From Kitagawia praeruptora (Eukaryota; Streptophyta; Magnoliopsida; Apiales; Apiaceae): a DNA stretch of 64,000 nt. Position numbers and translations under genes: made by a program. How positions within the stretch are numbered: position 1 is the first letter of the stretch; each line of letters starts with the position of its first letter. The stretch covers positions 95,663,001-95,727,000 of the forward strand of contig CM075354.1 of assembly GCA_037693485.1 (NCBI GenBank), given 5' to 3'. The notes beneath the pieces are model-generated. The model was given only the letters and a program-made list of their open reading frames with translations, had not been told where the DNA came from and did no database searches. Of this stretch, positions 21,315-31,474 are shown piece by piece.

Positions 21315-22383
21315 CTAAATAAAGCAGATCGAGAATATTACCACCAATAGATAATAAAGGAGATTGAGGTTATGACAGAAATCAGTATCGTGAAGTGAGT
21401 GGAGTGGCTAGAAGTATAGGATAGAGCGATCAAAGATTGTCAGAATAGTAATAAAAGGTGGGCGGGGTAACACAAAGTGTTTAGATTAGCTAGGCAGGAT
21501 AACAGGGGATTAGAGAGAAGGGAGAGCATTTTCTCTCTCTAGCATTTTTTGAAGATGTTTCATAGTCTATATAATGAAAATTTATATGTGCCTTGAGTCA
21601 TGAATGACCTCAATTCAGGACGAATTTCATATATTTGGGAGCCAATGAGGTCAAAAATACGATCCTAAATTACGAAAATATTAGGGTTGAGGACCCCTCT
21701 AAAATTGAGAAAATGACCTAATTAACATAAATTTGGTATTACAATGCCCAAAATATCACTGTTCGGGAATTGTGTCCAGAATTTACCCAATTACCCACGC
21801 ATACCGCAGATGCGTATATCTGAAAATGATGTGACTCCCAGACTATGTATCTCACCGCCTTTAGCTATCCTCAATGTGGTGGTGTCTCTCCACTTATTCT
21901 TGGCAACTATACAGTCGTACAAACACACACAACATAGATACAGTAATATGCTCCTATTACACACATATACAACCATGTGTTTTATGTTTTTGCATTTAGA
22001 ATTTTGAAATTCATGAGGTAAAGCAGATCGATTAGAGCAAGTACCGCTACGCAGTAATCGCATGCGTGTACTCGATTTCGCATTCTATAGATGCGTATAG
22101 TTGAGAAAGAATATAGAGTAAACAAAGATTAGAAAGGTCCTCGCATCGTAGGAATGCGTGTACATCGTCGACGCTGCGCTGCCGGCGTTGACCCACCTCT
22201 AATCTCTTTCGCTCACCTCCTCCTCCACCTAACTACTTTCACTAACTTACCAATATACAGTCATGGGCCGCAGGCGCCAGGCGGAGAAGATGGGTTGGTC
22301 ATAGGAAGGTTCTTGATTATGGTCCACGACGACCCGTCAAGATGATGGATTCTTTAGGTGGTTTGTTGGGTGGGATATTTGAG
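21315..22383. other. Noncoding flank of the Ty3-like remnant, copy A
   Basis: No supported gene. Bases 21590-21715 (GAGTCATGAATGACC...ACCCCTCTAAAATT) resemble 32498-32617, marking a dispersed repeat. The short ORFs here are unconvincing. It ends at the duplication junction. Confidence 0.6.
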
Positions 22384-24007
22384 TTCAGGTATCCTTCACA
22401 AACGATTCTATTCCCTGGACTTCTATTATGTTTTGTGAAATATTCCTACAGCTTTGAAATTTAGCAATTATCCCTTGTTCCTTTTCCAGCTGCTCTCTTA
22501 AAATTAGTTCCCTTTTCAACACAGCTTCAAGTTCACTTTTAGCATCATTGCAATCAACTCTCATTTTCACAAATTCTAGAAATTGAATTTCTAGAGCACC
22601 ATTTCTATCACTTAAAAATAGATTAGTCTCTTTAATCCTATTGTTCTCTTTAGTAAGTGATTTAAGAGTAACACTCAAGTGATATAGTTCAGTAGACATT
22701 TCATCTATAACGCTATTGCATTCCTCTTTGATGAGCTCAGAGAGATTAGTAGAAAATATCTGATTGCTAGCTGAACTTGCTTCCTGCTCCCCAGAATCAG
22801 CCATCAATGCAAGGTTGACAAACTCAACATCTTCATCAGAATGATTGCCATCAGCAACCCAATCATACTCTTGGGTCATGAATGCCTTTCCTTTCTGCCT
22901 GAGAAGATCAAAATATTTCTTCTTGTAGTCAACAGTTTCAGTTGGCTTTCCCTTGTTCTCAGATCTAGGCTTCCTGCATTCACTTATCATGTGACCAGCA
23001 ATTCCATAATTGTAGCATTTAATTTTGGATTTATCCACATAGTTGCTTGTGGAAAAATCCTTGTTAAATGGCTTGGCCACCCTAGAGTTTCCCTTGAATT
23101 TCAGCTTAGAGAATCTCCTAGACAGAAAAGCTAAGTGCTCATATATCTCATCCAATTCATCCTGCTGAAGAACATTCAATTCTTCAGACACTTTTTCCTT
23201 GCTTTTGCTTGATTCTGCTCTACCTTCACAAACCTCCCTATTTGGTGTAGATTTAGCAGCTTCAGTCCTCTTCTCCTCCTTCTGCTCCAAGTTGGCAACA
23301 AGTGCAACTGACCCACTTTTCTTTTGGGCCTTCTCAATCTCTTCATCCTGCTCCATTTCTAGTTCATATGTCTTTAAAGTTCCATAGAGCCTTTTAAGAG
23401 TAAATGTCTTGTACTCTTGAGTGTTTCTTAGAGAAACAGTCATTGGCTTCCACTCTTTAGGCAGTGATATCAGAAATTTGAGATTAGAATTTTTCACTTG
23501 GTAGATTCTTCCATACAGTTTCAAGCCATTCAGTAGCTTTTGAAATCTACTAAATGTGTCATTCAATGTCTCTCCATTCTTGAAATGGAAGTGCTCATAC
23601 TGTTGGATCAGTAGTTGCATCTTGTTCTCCCTTACCTGTTCTGTACCTTCACAAAGGGTTTGAACAATGTCCCATACTTCCTTGGAGGTAGTACAGTTGA
23701 TAACATTGTCAACCATGTCTGTTTCTAAGCCATTAAACAGAATATTCATGGTCTTTTTATCTTTGTGGACTTCTGCGATGTCTTCAGGACTCCACTCAGA
23801 AACAGGTTTGGGAATTTAAATGTCTGGTGCATCTGCAGCAAGGCCAACTCTTGACGCAGTCTTCATTGGAACATGCGGACCCTTCTCAATGCAATCTACA
23901 AAACCTTCATCAATAGACATGAGATGTAGACGCATTTTTACTTTCTAGTGAAAGTAATTTTCTCTATCAAGAACTGGTATCTTTACTCCATAATCCTTCT
24001 TAGACAT
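22384..24007 (-). pseudogene. gag: R3-B gag fragment in the duplicated block
   Basis: ATG at 24007. Stops near 23946 and 23817 precede a long open part (23749-22385) holding the Gag core and coiled coil, cut at the duplication junction after SFVKDT. The zinc knuckle is damaged: the second Cys is Tyr (CYNYGIAGHMISEC), a lesion absent from copy A. Conversely copy B keeps the Gln codon that is TAA in copy A. The uninterrupted SREQEAS/SGEQEAS region here shows what the solo LTR disrupted in copy A. Confidence 0.88.
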
Positions 24008-24052
24008 GTTGGAAGTGTGTTGATCTTTAAACTTCAAATATGTTAGAAGCTT

Positions 24053-24064
24053 GCTCTGATACCA
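24053..24064 (-). other. R3-B primer-binding site
   Basis: TGGTATCAGAGC on the minus strand next to the R3-B LTR; duplicate of the R3-A site. Confidence 0.95.
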
Positions 24065-24066
24065 AT

Positions 24067-25057
24067 TGTTATTCCCATATTACACACTTGTATAATTATA
24101 GAAGGGGGGTTGAATACAATTCTTGATATTTATAAATTTCTGATGAGAATCACAGAAATCTATAAGGAGATAATTGCAGAATGAGAAATGATTCACAAAC
24201 ACATAAAAAATCAGGTGGTTAAATGTACCCCCTGAGACTTTTATTCGAAGAAAACTCTGTGATACAAATGTACACAACTTCTGTTTTACAACTATTTGCT
24301 TTCTAAGGATATTCAATAAAACCCTAAGCAAATGTATCTGTTTTCTTAGTTTCTAAAGAGTTGCTACACTTGGTTATATATCCCAAGTTTACAAGTAATA
24401 CAGGAATAAGATAATATTAATCTAATTCAAGTTGACTTTCTACTCCACTCCAAATCCACATGTAGCCGAAAGGTTGTCCTTGTGAACAGTTATGTCCCTT
24501 GCACCTTTCTTGTATATACTGTGTAAAATGGAAATGCTTCTTTCTTCTGCGTTTCTAAAGTATGGCTGCCATACTGCTTTTTATACCTACTATCAACCCA
24601 TGTGATCTTTCAATCAAACCTGTCCTTATCAACTGTTAATTCCCAGCTAGCATAGAAGAAAGTGTTAATGATTATCCATTGATGTTGTACACTGTCATCC
24701 GTTGATGGTAGTTTGAGTTGTATCCGTTGATATTGTAGATTTGAGTTGTATCCGTTGATAGAGTCATGTTCTCATCTGTTGATACACTTTCACTTAGACA
24801 GAATTACATAGCATAGCTTATTTACAATTGGCTACCCTATTCTGCCTATCCGTTGATGGTCAACATGACTCTGAATAAAAACATTATCAATTGATAAATA
24901 GAGATACTGTAGTATGCTACAAAACCTCATCCGTTGATGAGCTACCTGTCAACGAATAAAGTTATAATGTCTCATCCGTTGACAGTTACAAAACATGACT
25001 TATACAATTTTGTGCATAGAATATGAAGTTATCATCAAGTACAACATATTGCTAACA
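24067..25057 (-). repeat. R3-B 5' LTR (991 bp)
   Basis: Duplicate of the R3-A LTR, differing by scattered substitutions. It keeps the ATCCGTTGAT array (about 24660-24985). One arm of the inverted repeat near its 3' end is mutated (AATTATA instead of AATTGTA), so the stem is weakened in this dead copy. Confidence 0.92.
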
Positions 25058-25675
25058 GCTACCCCCAATAAAGTGTCCTATAAGACTAGATTCCCAACGT
25101 TTTTGTGCATTCAAAAGAAAAACACGAGGAGGGAAGATGTTAGCAGAACCATCTTCATTATAAGTGACTTCAATATTTGGAATTGTAGTAGCGTTTTATT
25201 TAGGTACTGAATTCGTGACTAAAGAACTCCAAGTGACTGTTCTTTTAATCTTACTCGTCTCCCTAGTAGTTACATGTTCAAGATCAATGTTTGCTATATT
25301 AGCAGTATTGAGATTAGAAATACCTGGTGCCCGGACTTGAGTGTTTTCTGGATGTAAACCAGAGTTAACTTCTTCAGGAGATTGAACATTGTTAGGCGAG
25401 GAATCCTGACTTGCTTTAGAGGAATTTGCAACATTAGGTCCACTGGCGTTTAACTCAGTTCCATCATTTAGAATTAATTGGATCTGTTCTTGCATTCTTC
25501 GTTGGGTTGTCGGTGATAGAGGCTCCCCCATTACTTCATCGGTATTAAATGATCCTTCAACCTCTGGAATCAGGTTAATTATTGCTGGCATAGGAGCTAC
25601 ATAATTATGACCGATAAAATTTGCAAACTCATCGGAGTCCATGGAGCCAGAATTTTAAGAATTACGGGAACCCAT
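25058..25675 (-). pseudogene. Ty3-like gag remnant, copy B
   Basis: Counterpart of 20696-21314. The initial ATG at 25675 is followed after six codons by TAA (GAA in copy A); an internal Met at 25642 opens the rest of the frame. It lacks the 1-bp insertion of copy A, so here the central frame is continuous. It stops at a TAA near 25196, where copy A has Gln. Confidence 0.45.
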
Positions 25676-26267
25676 CTAAATAAAGCAGATCGAGAATATT
25701 ACCACCAATAGATAATAAAGGAGATTGAGGTTATGACAGAAATCAGTATCGTGAAGCGAGTGGAGTGGCTAGAAGTATAGGATAGAGCGGTCAAAGATTG
25801 TCAGAATAGTAATAAAAGGTGGGCGGGGTAACAAAAAGTGTTTAGATTAGCTAGGCAGGATAACAGGGGATTAGAGAGAAGGGAGAGAATTTTCTCTCTC
25901 TAGCATTTTTCGAAGATGTTTCATAGTCTATATAATGAAAATTTATATATGCCTTGAGTCATGAATGACCTTAATTCAGGACGAATTTCATATATTTGGG
26001 AGCCAATGAGGTCAAAAATACGATCCTAAATTACGAAAATATTAGGGCTGAGGACCCCTCTAAAATTGAGAAAATGACCTAATTAACATAAATTTGGTAT
26101 TACAATGCCCAAAATATCACTGTTCGAGAATTGTGTCCAGAATTTACCTAATTACCCACGCATACCACAGATGCGTATATCTAAAAATGATGTGACTCCC
26201 AGACTATGTATCTCACCGCCTTTAGCTATCCTCAATGTGGTGGTGTCTCTCCACTTATTCTTGGCAA
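25676..26267. other. Noncoding flank, copy B, left of the CACTA insertion
   Basis: Matches 21315-21916 with scattered differences; no supported gene. The last three bases, caa (26265-26267), are the left target-site copy of the CACTA element. Confidence 0.6.
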
Positions 26268-26660
26268 CACTACTAAAAAAACGCTAATAGACATCGGTTT
26301 CTGGCCGATGTCTTTGCAAAATTCTGACCGATGTCTTTGTCGGTGATGTCTAAAGTCTGAACGTTTAGACATTGGTTTCTGGCCGATGTCTTATAGCGTA
26401 TAATACATCAGTTTTAAAAATATTTCTGATGTTCATGAACTATCTTGTTGGGTTAACTGCATGAGGTTATCTTTTGAATTGTTATATTAGAGGTCTTAGC
26501 TGTTATTTAACATGTAGCAAACATAGAATAATTCGACATAGACAACTATTTTTTTTCCAAATATTGATATCTAATCCTTTATTAACATCGGTAAATATAA
26601 AGAAAATCGATGTATAATGTGATCATAAACATCGGTTTTAGACGATGCTGAAGATACCTA
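26268..26660. repeat. CACTA left terminal and subterminal repeats
   Basis: TIR CACTACTAAAAAA at 26268-26280, followed by repeated GACATCGGTT / GCCGATGTC units in both orientations to about 26360 and more scattered ACATCGGT copies to about 26660. Confidence 0.8.
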
Positions 26661-26959
26661 TTGCATTGGTTACATATTTCAGCATAACATAAAAATGATA
26701 TCAGAAGTGATGTGTTATGTTTTCTTTTTTTCTTGTTGTATTCATATACATATGCACCAAATTAATACCATAAACAAGCAAAAAATCACAGTCTCACACC
26801 AAAATAACCAAAACTCAATTATCATTACCAAAGAAATTCAGTATATACAAGTCAATGTAAAAAGTAAACCAAAATGGCTTACAATTATAAACTGTCTATA
26901 CCAAATAAGAATGACTACTACAATCCACAAAAACTAGCAAAACATCCACAACAACAAGC

Positions 26960-27034
26960 TCAGGCTATTTTATCGTTCTCGTCTGTTCCAGATTTCATCA
27001 TTGCAGCAAACTCCTCATAACTTATGCACCCATC
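26960..27034 (-). pseudogene. Captured last exon of an EF-hand protein (CDPK-like)
   Basis: After a splice-acceptor-like TTTTCAG, the exon reads DGCISYEEFAAMMKSGTDEN and ends in TGA. DG.ISYEEF.AMM is the C-terminal half of a calcium-binding EF-hand loop and exiting helix as in plant calcium-dependent protein kinases. Only this exon is present. The family call is from memory of the motif and is moderately sure. Confidence 0.55.
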
Positions 27035-27659
27035 CTGAAAACATTAAATAAATACAAAGACCAAAACTTGAGACATGAACAAGTATATAGTAAAACTGCA
27101 TCTGGTTCCAATAAGCACGATACAGGGATCATTCTCAGCTTTGTAATATGAAATGTGAATTCAACATATATACCCAAAAGTGGCTGACCCATGTACCCAA
27201 ACGTACAAATCATGGTACTATTAACATATAGAAAGAATATTGCAGGCATGACCAATTTGTTAAATAACGTCCAACAAATAGATTATAATTTTGAGTAACG
27301 TTTGCATATATCTTGATTTATATTACTGGAAGTACCAGGGATTTCTCTTTGGTTGGATTAATATTACTTTTGTTTGTAAAATATATAAACATGACTATAA
27401 GGACGATGAATAAAAACATTTTAATTATCAATCACTTACTGAACTGCTCTGTTTTCTTGAGAATCTCATCTCCAGTTCTATGGATCCAAAGAGGAGAAAG
27501 GAGCCAATGGCACAGCTTGTTTTTCACATGCTTTCCATCTCAATGTAATCGCTCCCTGGACACTGTACAAAGCAGAATTGGTTTCTCAATAGATGGTTTA
27601 CTAGAAGGAAGCCTTTTACTGGATAGCTGTTACTACATGGAATTAAAATGTTTTATATC

Positions 27660-28055
27660 AGAAATTCTTAGAAATATGGTTAGAAGTCCATTTTTGATGT
27701 TGTAATGGGTATCGACCACCTTCCTAAATGTGCAGTAGTTTATGCACCGGATGACACCTCTTCCAGCAGGTCCATCCGGGAAGTCAATGACACTGATGCT
27801 ACCAGCATCAAGATGAAAGAAACCCATCCATTCTTTTGTCACATTTAGGCAATGGCTTAAAAGTGCCACATTAGCTGCTGAATCAGCAACTGCCACATTA
27901 GTTGCTGAATCAGCAACTGCCACAATTATTTCTTTATTCTCAGCCTGACTCGATAGTTCATCCAGCAGAGACTTCCAGGCCAAGGTTTTGCACTTGCTTC
28001 ATTTCCACAAAACGTGGCACAGAGTCAGCACCCAAGCAATCAGCAGCTTCTTGAA
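27660..28055 (-). pseudogene. Captured exon(s) of a phosphoglycerate-mutase-like / 2-carboxyarabinitol-1-phosphatase-like gene
   Basis: On the minus strand the fragment reads WKSLLDELSSQAENKEIIVA, then a nine-residue unit VADSA(T/A)NVA repeated in tandem, then LLSHCLNVTKEWMGFFHLDA and SISVIDFPDGPAGRGVIRC. After INY, a 2-nt deletion shifts the frame; the next frame gives TAHLGRWSIPIT, the expected C-terminal continuation. This is the C-terminal part of a plant histidine-phosphatase superfamily protein annotated as probable 2-carboxy-D-arabinitol-1-phosphatase. An upstream exon-like piece (VQEAADCLGADSVPRFVEMK, about 27985-28055) follows an AG. Not functional. Confidence 0.6.
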
Positions 28056-28165
28056 CCTATATTCAGATTAGCCAACTTATTACAACTGTGGAAGGTTTAA
28101 AAATAAGGCACTAACTTAAAGATAACCAAACATGCAATGAAACAGTATCATAAAATATAATGACC

Positions 28166-28489
28166 CTATTTGAGCAATGGTATGGGCTGTTGCGATTGAG
28201 GCCAGGTTGAGGCCTGTTTAAATATATATGCAACTACTAATAAATACATAAACATTACATAACCACCTATGGATCCAAAGAGGATAGAACTTCGGTATCT
28301 AGACAAGTATGTATCGCATACAAATCCTCCAAATAATGATAGTAGATACGCAGTCCCCATGTAATTTGTGAGCATGGTGCTGATTTTAATATCGTATAGT
28401 ATTAGGAAAATAAAGTACAAAGTACTATATATAAACAGAGTAGATTTTACTCCTCCAAGTTTCTTTTTCTGTTTAGGATTGTTTCCCAT
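28166..28489 (-). pseudogene. Captured fragment of an NPF (NRT1/PTR) transporter
   Basis: The motif LTNYMGTAYLLSLFGGFVCD followed by TYLSRYRSSILFGSIG matches transmembrane segments 2-3 of plant nitrate/peptide transporters of the NPF family, preceded by the GGVKSTLF motif of the first segment. Between them an AT-rich intron-like stretch ends in AATCAG, and another begins GTTATG after the exon. Only a small part of the roughly 600-residue transporter is present. Confidence 0.65.
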
Positions 28490-28677
28490 ATCTCCTGCGT
28501 TACCCTGGATTAAATTCTGTCAAGGAAGCACAAATTCGTGGAAAGCTAATCTAGATATAGTTAAGACCTAAGACAGTAGCCATGAAAAAAATGTATATAG
28601 CAGCCTCCTAAAACGAGGAAAAAAGGCAATAAGAAGTTTACCATCCAAGTTTAAAACATCTATACAAATGTGAGCTT

Positions 28678-28920
28678 TTAGAATGCAAGATGGTGCTTAC
28701 CTAATGAGATTGTGCTAATAAAGAGAGTAGAGGCCAGGATAAACACTACACCAAAAATGCACATATAATATATTAGTATAGAGAACTCTATACTGATGAA
28801 ACCATATACTAGTAATATATTCAGAAAGATACCTTCACTAAGATAGAGAGGAGGGAAGAACTGCAAATAGCAAAATGTGGCTATTGTCAAACCTGCAAAA
28901 GGACTAACGTTTAGCTTTTC
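28678..28920 (-). pseudogene. Captured hydrophobic fragment, family unknown
   Basis: Minus-strand reading gives LTIATFCYLQFFPPLYLSEG and then more hydrophobic residues. It may belong to the same transporter-like source as the neighbouring fragment, but I do not recognise it. The section after LYLSEG starts GTATCTTTC and may be intron. Confidence 0.3.
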
Positions 28921-29373
28921 CTATCATGCAAAACAATCAGAATCATTTAAATTCTGCATCTCCGACATGAAACTGCAGTAAAATTAACATGCAATCACTA
29001 TTTATCACATCAAAATAGAATAAGCAGATTTAGAAGTATAATCTATTATCGTATGCACACATGAACTACCAGCAGAATATGGTCAAGTCTTGAGGTTTTA
29101 TTTAACATATAAATGGGGTCATATTCCAATTCTGAATTCCATTTCTTCATCTGTTTCATTTTTTGATTTAGGACGATGTGTCTGCTCCTGAGGTTACTAG
29201 ACTGCTAATGTACTTTTTAATTTTAAATCGTACTCGGCGATGTCCTTCACAAGCAAGAACTCATATTTATCAATCTGCACTCTGGAGATGCACACACACG
29301 TACCAAAAATTACGAAATATATCCTTACCAATAACCAAAAGAATTATCGAAAACTAGTGAGTACAGTAAGTAC

Positions 29374-29475
29374 CTCCCACACAACAACAGTCTGATCTTT
29401 GGAGAAAGATGCCAAATATTTGCCATTATGAGAAAATTGCAGAAACCACACTTTGTCCTTGTGTTCTTGCAATAT
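29374..29475 (-). pseudogene. Captured WD40 exon (WDR26-like)
   Basis: A complete 102-nt exon: acceptor GGGTCAG, then ILQEHKDKVWFLQFSHNGKY and LASFSKDQTVVVWE, then donor GTACTTAC. This is one WD40 blade closely resembling the first repeat of plant WDR26 homologues. It is flanked by AT-rich intron-like DNA on both sides. Confidence 0.65.
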
Positions 29476-30085
29476 CTGACCCAATATAAAATTAAGAAAG
29501 AAAATGTAAGTCTTGTCAGCCTGTCATCAAAGAAAAGATTTTGACTTTAGTTTTGAGCACAATTCCTTGTCCAAAAAATTTGAACTTTAAATCATAACAC
29601 CAAAGAAGATGGTAATTATAAATACAATTTATGCTAAAATGAGCCTATTCTACAATGAAGAAATATACTACCAACCTAAACTACACAATCTTATTCCTCG
29701 AGAAATTTAAATAGAAATTTGTTCTTTTGCTCTGAAACACTAAAAAGAATCATACGCTGAATATGTAAGACATAACAATGTCCTTAAGTTTGATTTACAA
29801 CTTACTTCCAACAATATTTTATATTGTCAGAACTTGTCTCACAAAAAATGGTAATTGAGTCTCTATTTGTAAGTTTGTGGAACATAGAGAGTGTCATCTT
29901 TCAACAAAGTTCTCTCAAGTCTAAATTCTGCCAGCACAAAACTATTTTAATGTATTCAGGTAGACCCTAGACCTCTAGAATTGTATAGTTCTGTTAATTA
30001 TAAAATCTACCAGCTACATCATTCATTTACAAGATAAGATTATCCTAAAAATTACATAATGGAAGCGTTAACATATTTTGTGTAC

Positions 30086-30503
30086 CATTAGTTGAGCTGC
30101 TTGACACTCTGATTCTCTGGGCTTCGTAACGAATTCCCTGTTAGGAAAGCTCATATTAAACATCAAACTGTACTACAATACAACACGTAACCAAAAATTT
30201 ACAACTTACTTCCAACGGATGTGATTCTTTGCTATTGTCTCAATCAATCCTCTTCCTTCAAGAACATTGGTTATATCATAGATTCTCCTTTTTCTCACCT
30301 ACAAAATTTATGGAACCAGTCAAATATTACTCACGCTTCAAGAAAAACTATGATATTTAAGACAAAACTGTACTAATTACCTTTTCAATAAATCTCTCTC
30401 ACTTCCAATGTTCTCCCTGTTCGAATAAGGTAAACCACAAGAAGACTTTAAGTTTTTGGACACATCCAAAGGATTGTAAGATTTTAATGCTTCAGTCCAT
30501 GGC
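30086..30503 (-). pseudogene. Captured exons of an E2F-like transcription factor
   Basis: Three exon-like pieces with splice sites: about 30503-30381 (ends in donor GTAATT), 30298-30210 (acceptor TTTGTAG, donor GTAAGT) and 30137-30086 (acceptor CTAACAG, donor GTACAC). The middle exon reads VRKRRIYDITNVLEGRGLIE then TIAKNHIRW, the DNA-binding helix of the E2F family. The split Lys codon joins middle and last exon in phase. Only part of the winged-helix domain is present, so it cannot act as a normal E2F. Confidence 0.65.
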
Positions 30504-30862
30504 TACGCACAGAATACACATAAAAAAATTACTCAAACACAAATACAAACAACAAACACAAACAAATAAATTACCAATTAAACCAAAAAATAATTAACCC
30601 AAACTTAACCAAAGAACACCAAACCTGTACATAAATAACTGATACCCACAGCAGGTAGTTCCCTTCTCCTCGAGGTATCTGTATTAAACTATTACTAATT
30701 CTCCGTACAAAAAAAATTAGGGTTTTGAATTCAAAAATCCCCAATTGAAAACTAAATTGAACTAATTGAAATCAAACACAAGCTTAGGCACTTACCAATT
30801 TGATCTTCAAATAAATTGAAATGAGTTCATAGTTTTGTAGCTTCGAATCGAATAATCTCCGG

Positions 30863-31062
30863 TTGAATCGAGAGAGAAGGGTGATAATAGAGAGAGAGAA
30901 GGGTGAGAGGAGAGCGAGAGGGAGAGGGGGAGAGAGAGAGAGAGAGGGAGAGAGAGAGAGAGAGAGAAGGGCGAGATTTAGGGTTCTTGAGGGAGGGGGT
31001 GAGAGTCGAGAGAGAGATAGAGAGAAAGAGAGAGAGGTGAGGTATGTCGAGAGAGAGAGAGA
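30863..31062 (+). repeat. GA-rich microsatellite inside the CACTA element
   Basis: Long (GA)n-rich tract with GAGAGG and GAGAGAAGG variations. The open frame over it encodes only Arg/Glu repeats and is not a gene. Upstream of minus-strand exons such a CT/GA tract could act as a promoter or leader element. Confidence 0.8.
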
Positions 31063-31261
31063 GAGGTAGGTTTTGTTTTTAGGTTTAATTAATTATTTTG
31101 ATTTAATTTAAGTGAATGTAGATATTAGAATAGAGGGGGGGAAATACAAAAATTTTGTTAAGCGGGGAACAGATTTGGCAAGTAGGCGGGCAAATGAAAG
31201 TAAAAAGGGGGAAAATAAAATTAAGGGGGGAATAATTAAGAGGGAACGCGCGTTTATTTTT

Positions 31262-31471
31262 TAAGTAGACATTTAGACATCGGTTCATAAATGAAGCGAT
31301 GTCTAAAAATTTTTAAGAAAACATTTAGACATCGGTTGATATGTCAAGTGATGTCTGAATGTTTAAAAGACATCGGTTTTAAAACGGGCGATGTTAAATT
31401 GATTTTTAACATCGGTTTTATTGTAATCGATGTTAAAAACGGTGATGTCTATTAACAGTTTTTTAGTAGTG
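31262..31471. repeat. CACTA right subterminal and terminal repeats
   Basis: Repeated TAGACATCGGTT and GCGATGTC units in both orientations, closing with TTTTTTAGTAGTG, the inverted copy of the left end. Confidence 0.85.
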
Positions 31472-31474
31472 CAA

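Larger units (their letters stand above)
14545..22383. repeat. Tandem duplication, copy A (about 4.36 kb plus insertion)
   Basis: This block (R3 gag from about SFVKDT upward, PBS, LTR, Ty3-like gag remnant and flank) recurs at 22384-31951 in the same orientation. Removing the solo LTR with its TSD copy (3476 bp) leaves about 4363 bp; copy B without its CACTA element and TSD copy leaves about 4361 bp. The junction at 22378-22383 shares TTTGAG with both parental ends (14539-14544 and 31946-31951), suggesting a microhomology-mediated event. Copies differ by a few percent as judged by eye. Confidence 0.9.
26268..31471 (-). mobile_element. Non-autonomous (Pack-type) CACTA transposon, 5204 bp
   Basis: Ends are CACTACTAAAAAA on the left and, reverse-complemented, the same 13 bases on the right; similarity extends over about 28 bp. 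A 3-bp TSD (caa, 26265-26267 and 31472-31474) and the empty site in copy A (near 21916) prove insertion. Both subterminal regions are rich in GACATCGG-type repeats, which in CACTA elements bind the transposase. I find no transposase ORF. The interior carries fragments of several plant genes on the minus strand, with introns. The left boundary could not be placed better than the TSD allows, but the empty site makes it exact. Confidence 0.93.

Noticed and set aside
22154..22345. Short ORF with CPG-rich start, present in both duplicate copies (also 31722-31925)
   Set aside because: Conservation is explained by the duplication; no homology or start context supports a gene.
24067..25057. Treating the R3-A and R3-B LTRs as the two ends of one element
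   Set aside because: Both have a PBS and gag on their left side and the same flank on their right; they are duplicates of a single 5' LTR.
27313..27705. 130-codon plus-strand ORF in the CACTA element
   Set aside because: It crosses intron-like AT-rich DNA and overlaps the minus-strand phosphatase-like fragment; the minus strand at 27440-27600 may hold another captured exon, but I could not recognise it.
30863..31069. ORF of 68 codons rich in Arg and Glu
   Set aside because: It only translates a GA microsatellite and has no other support.
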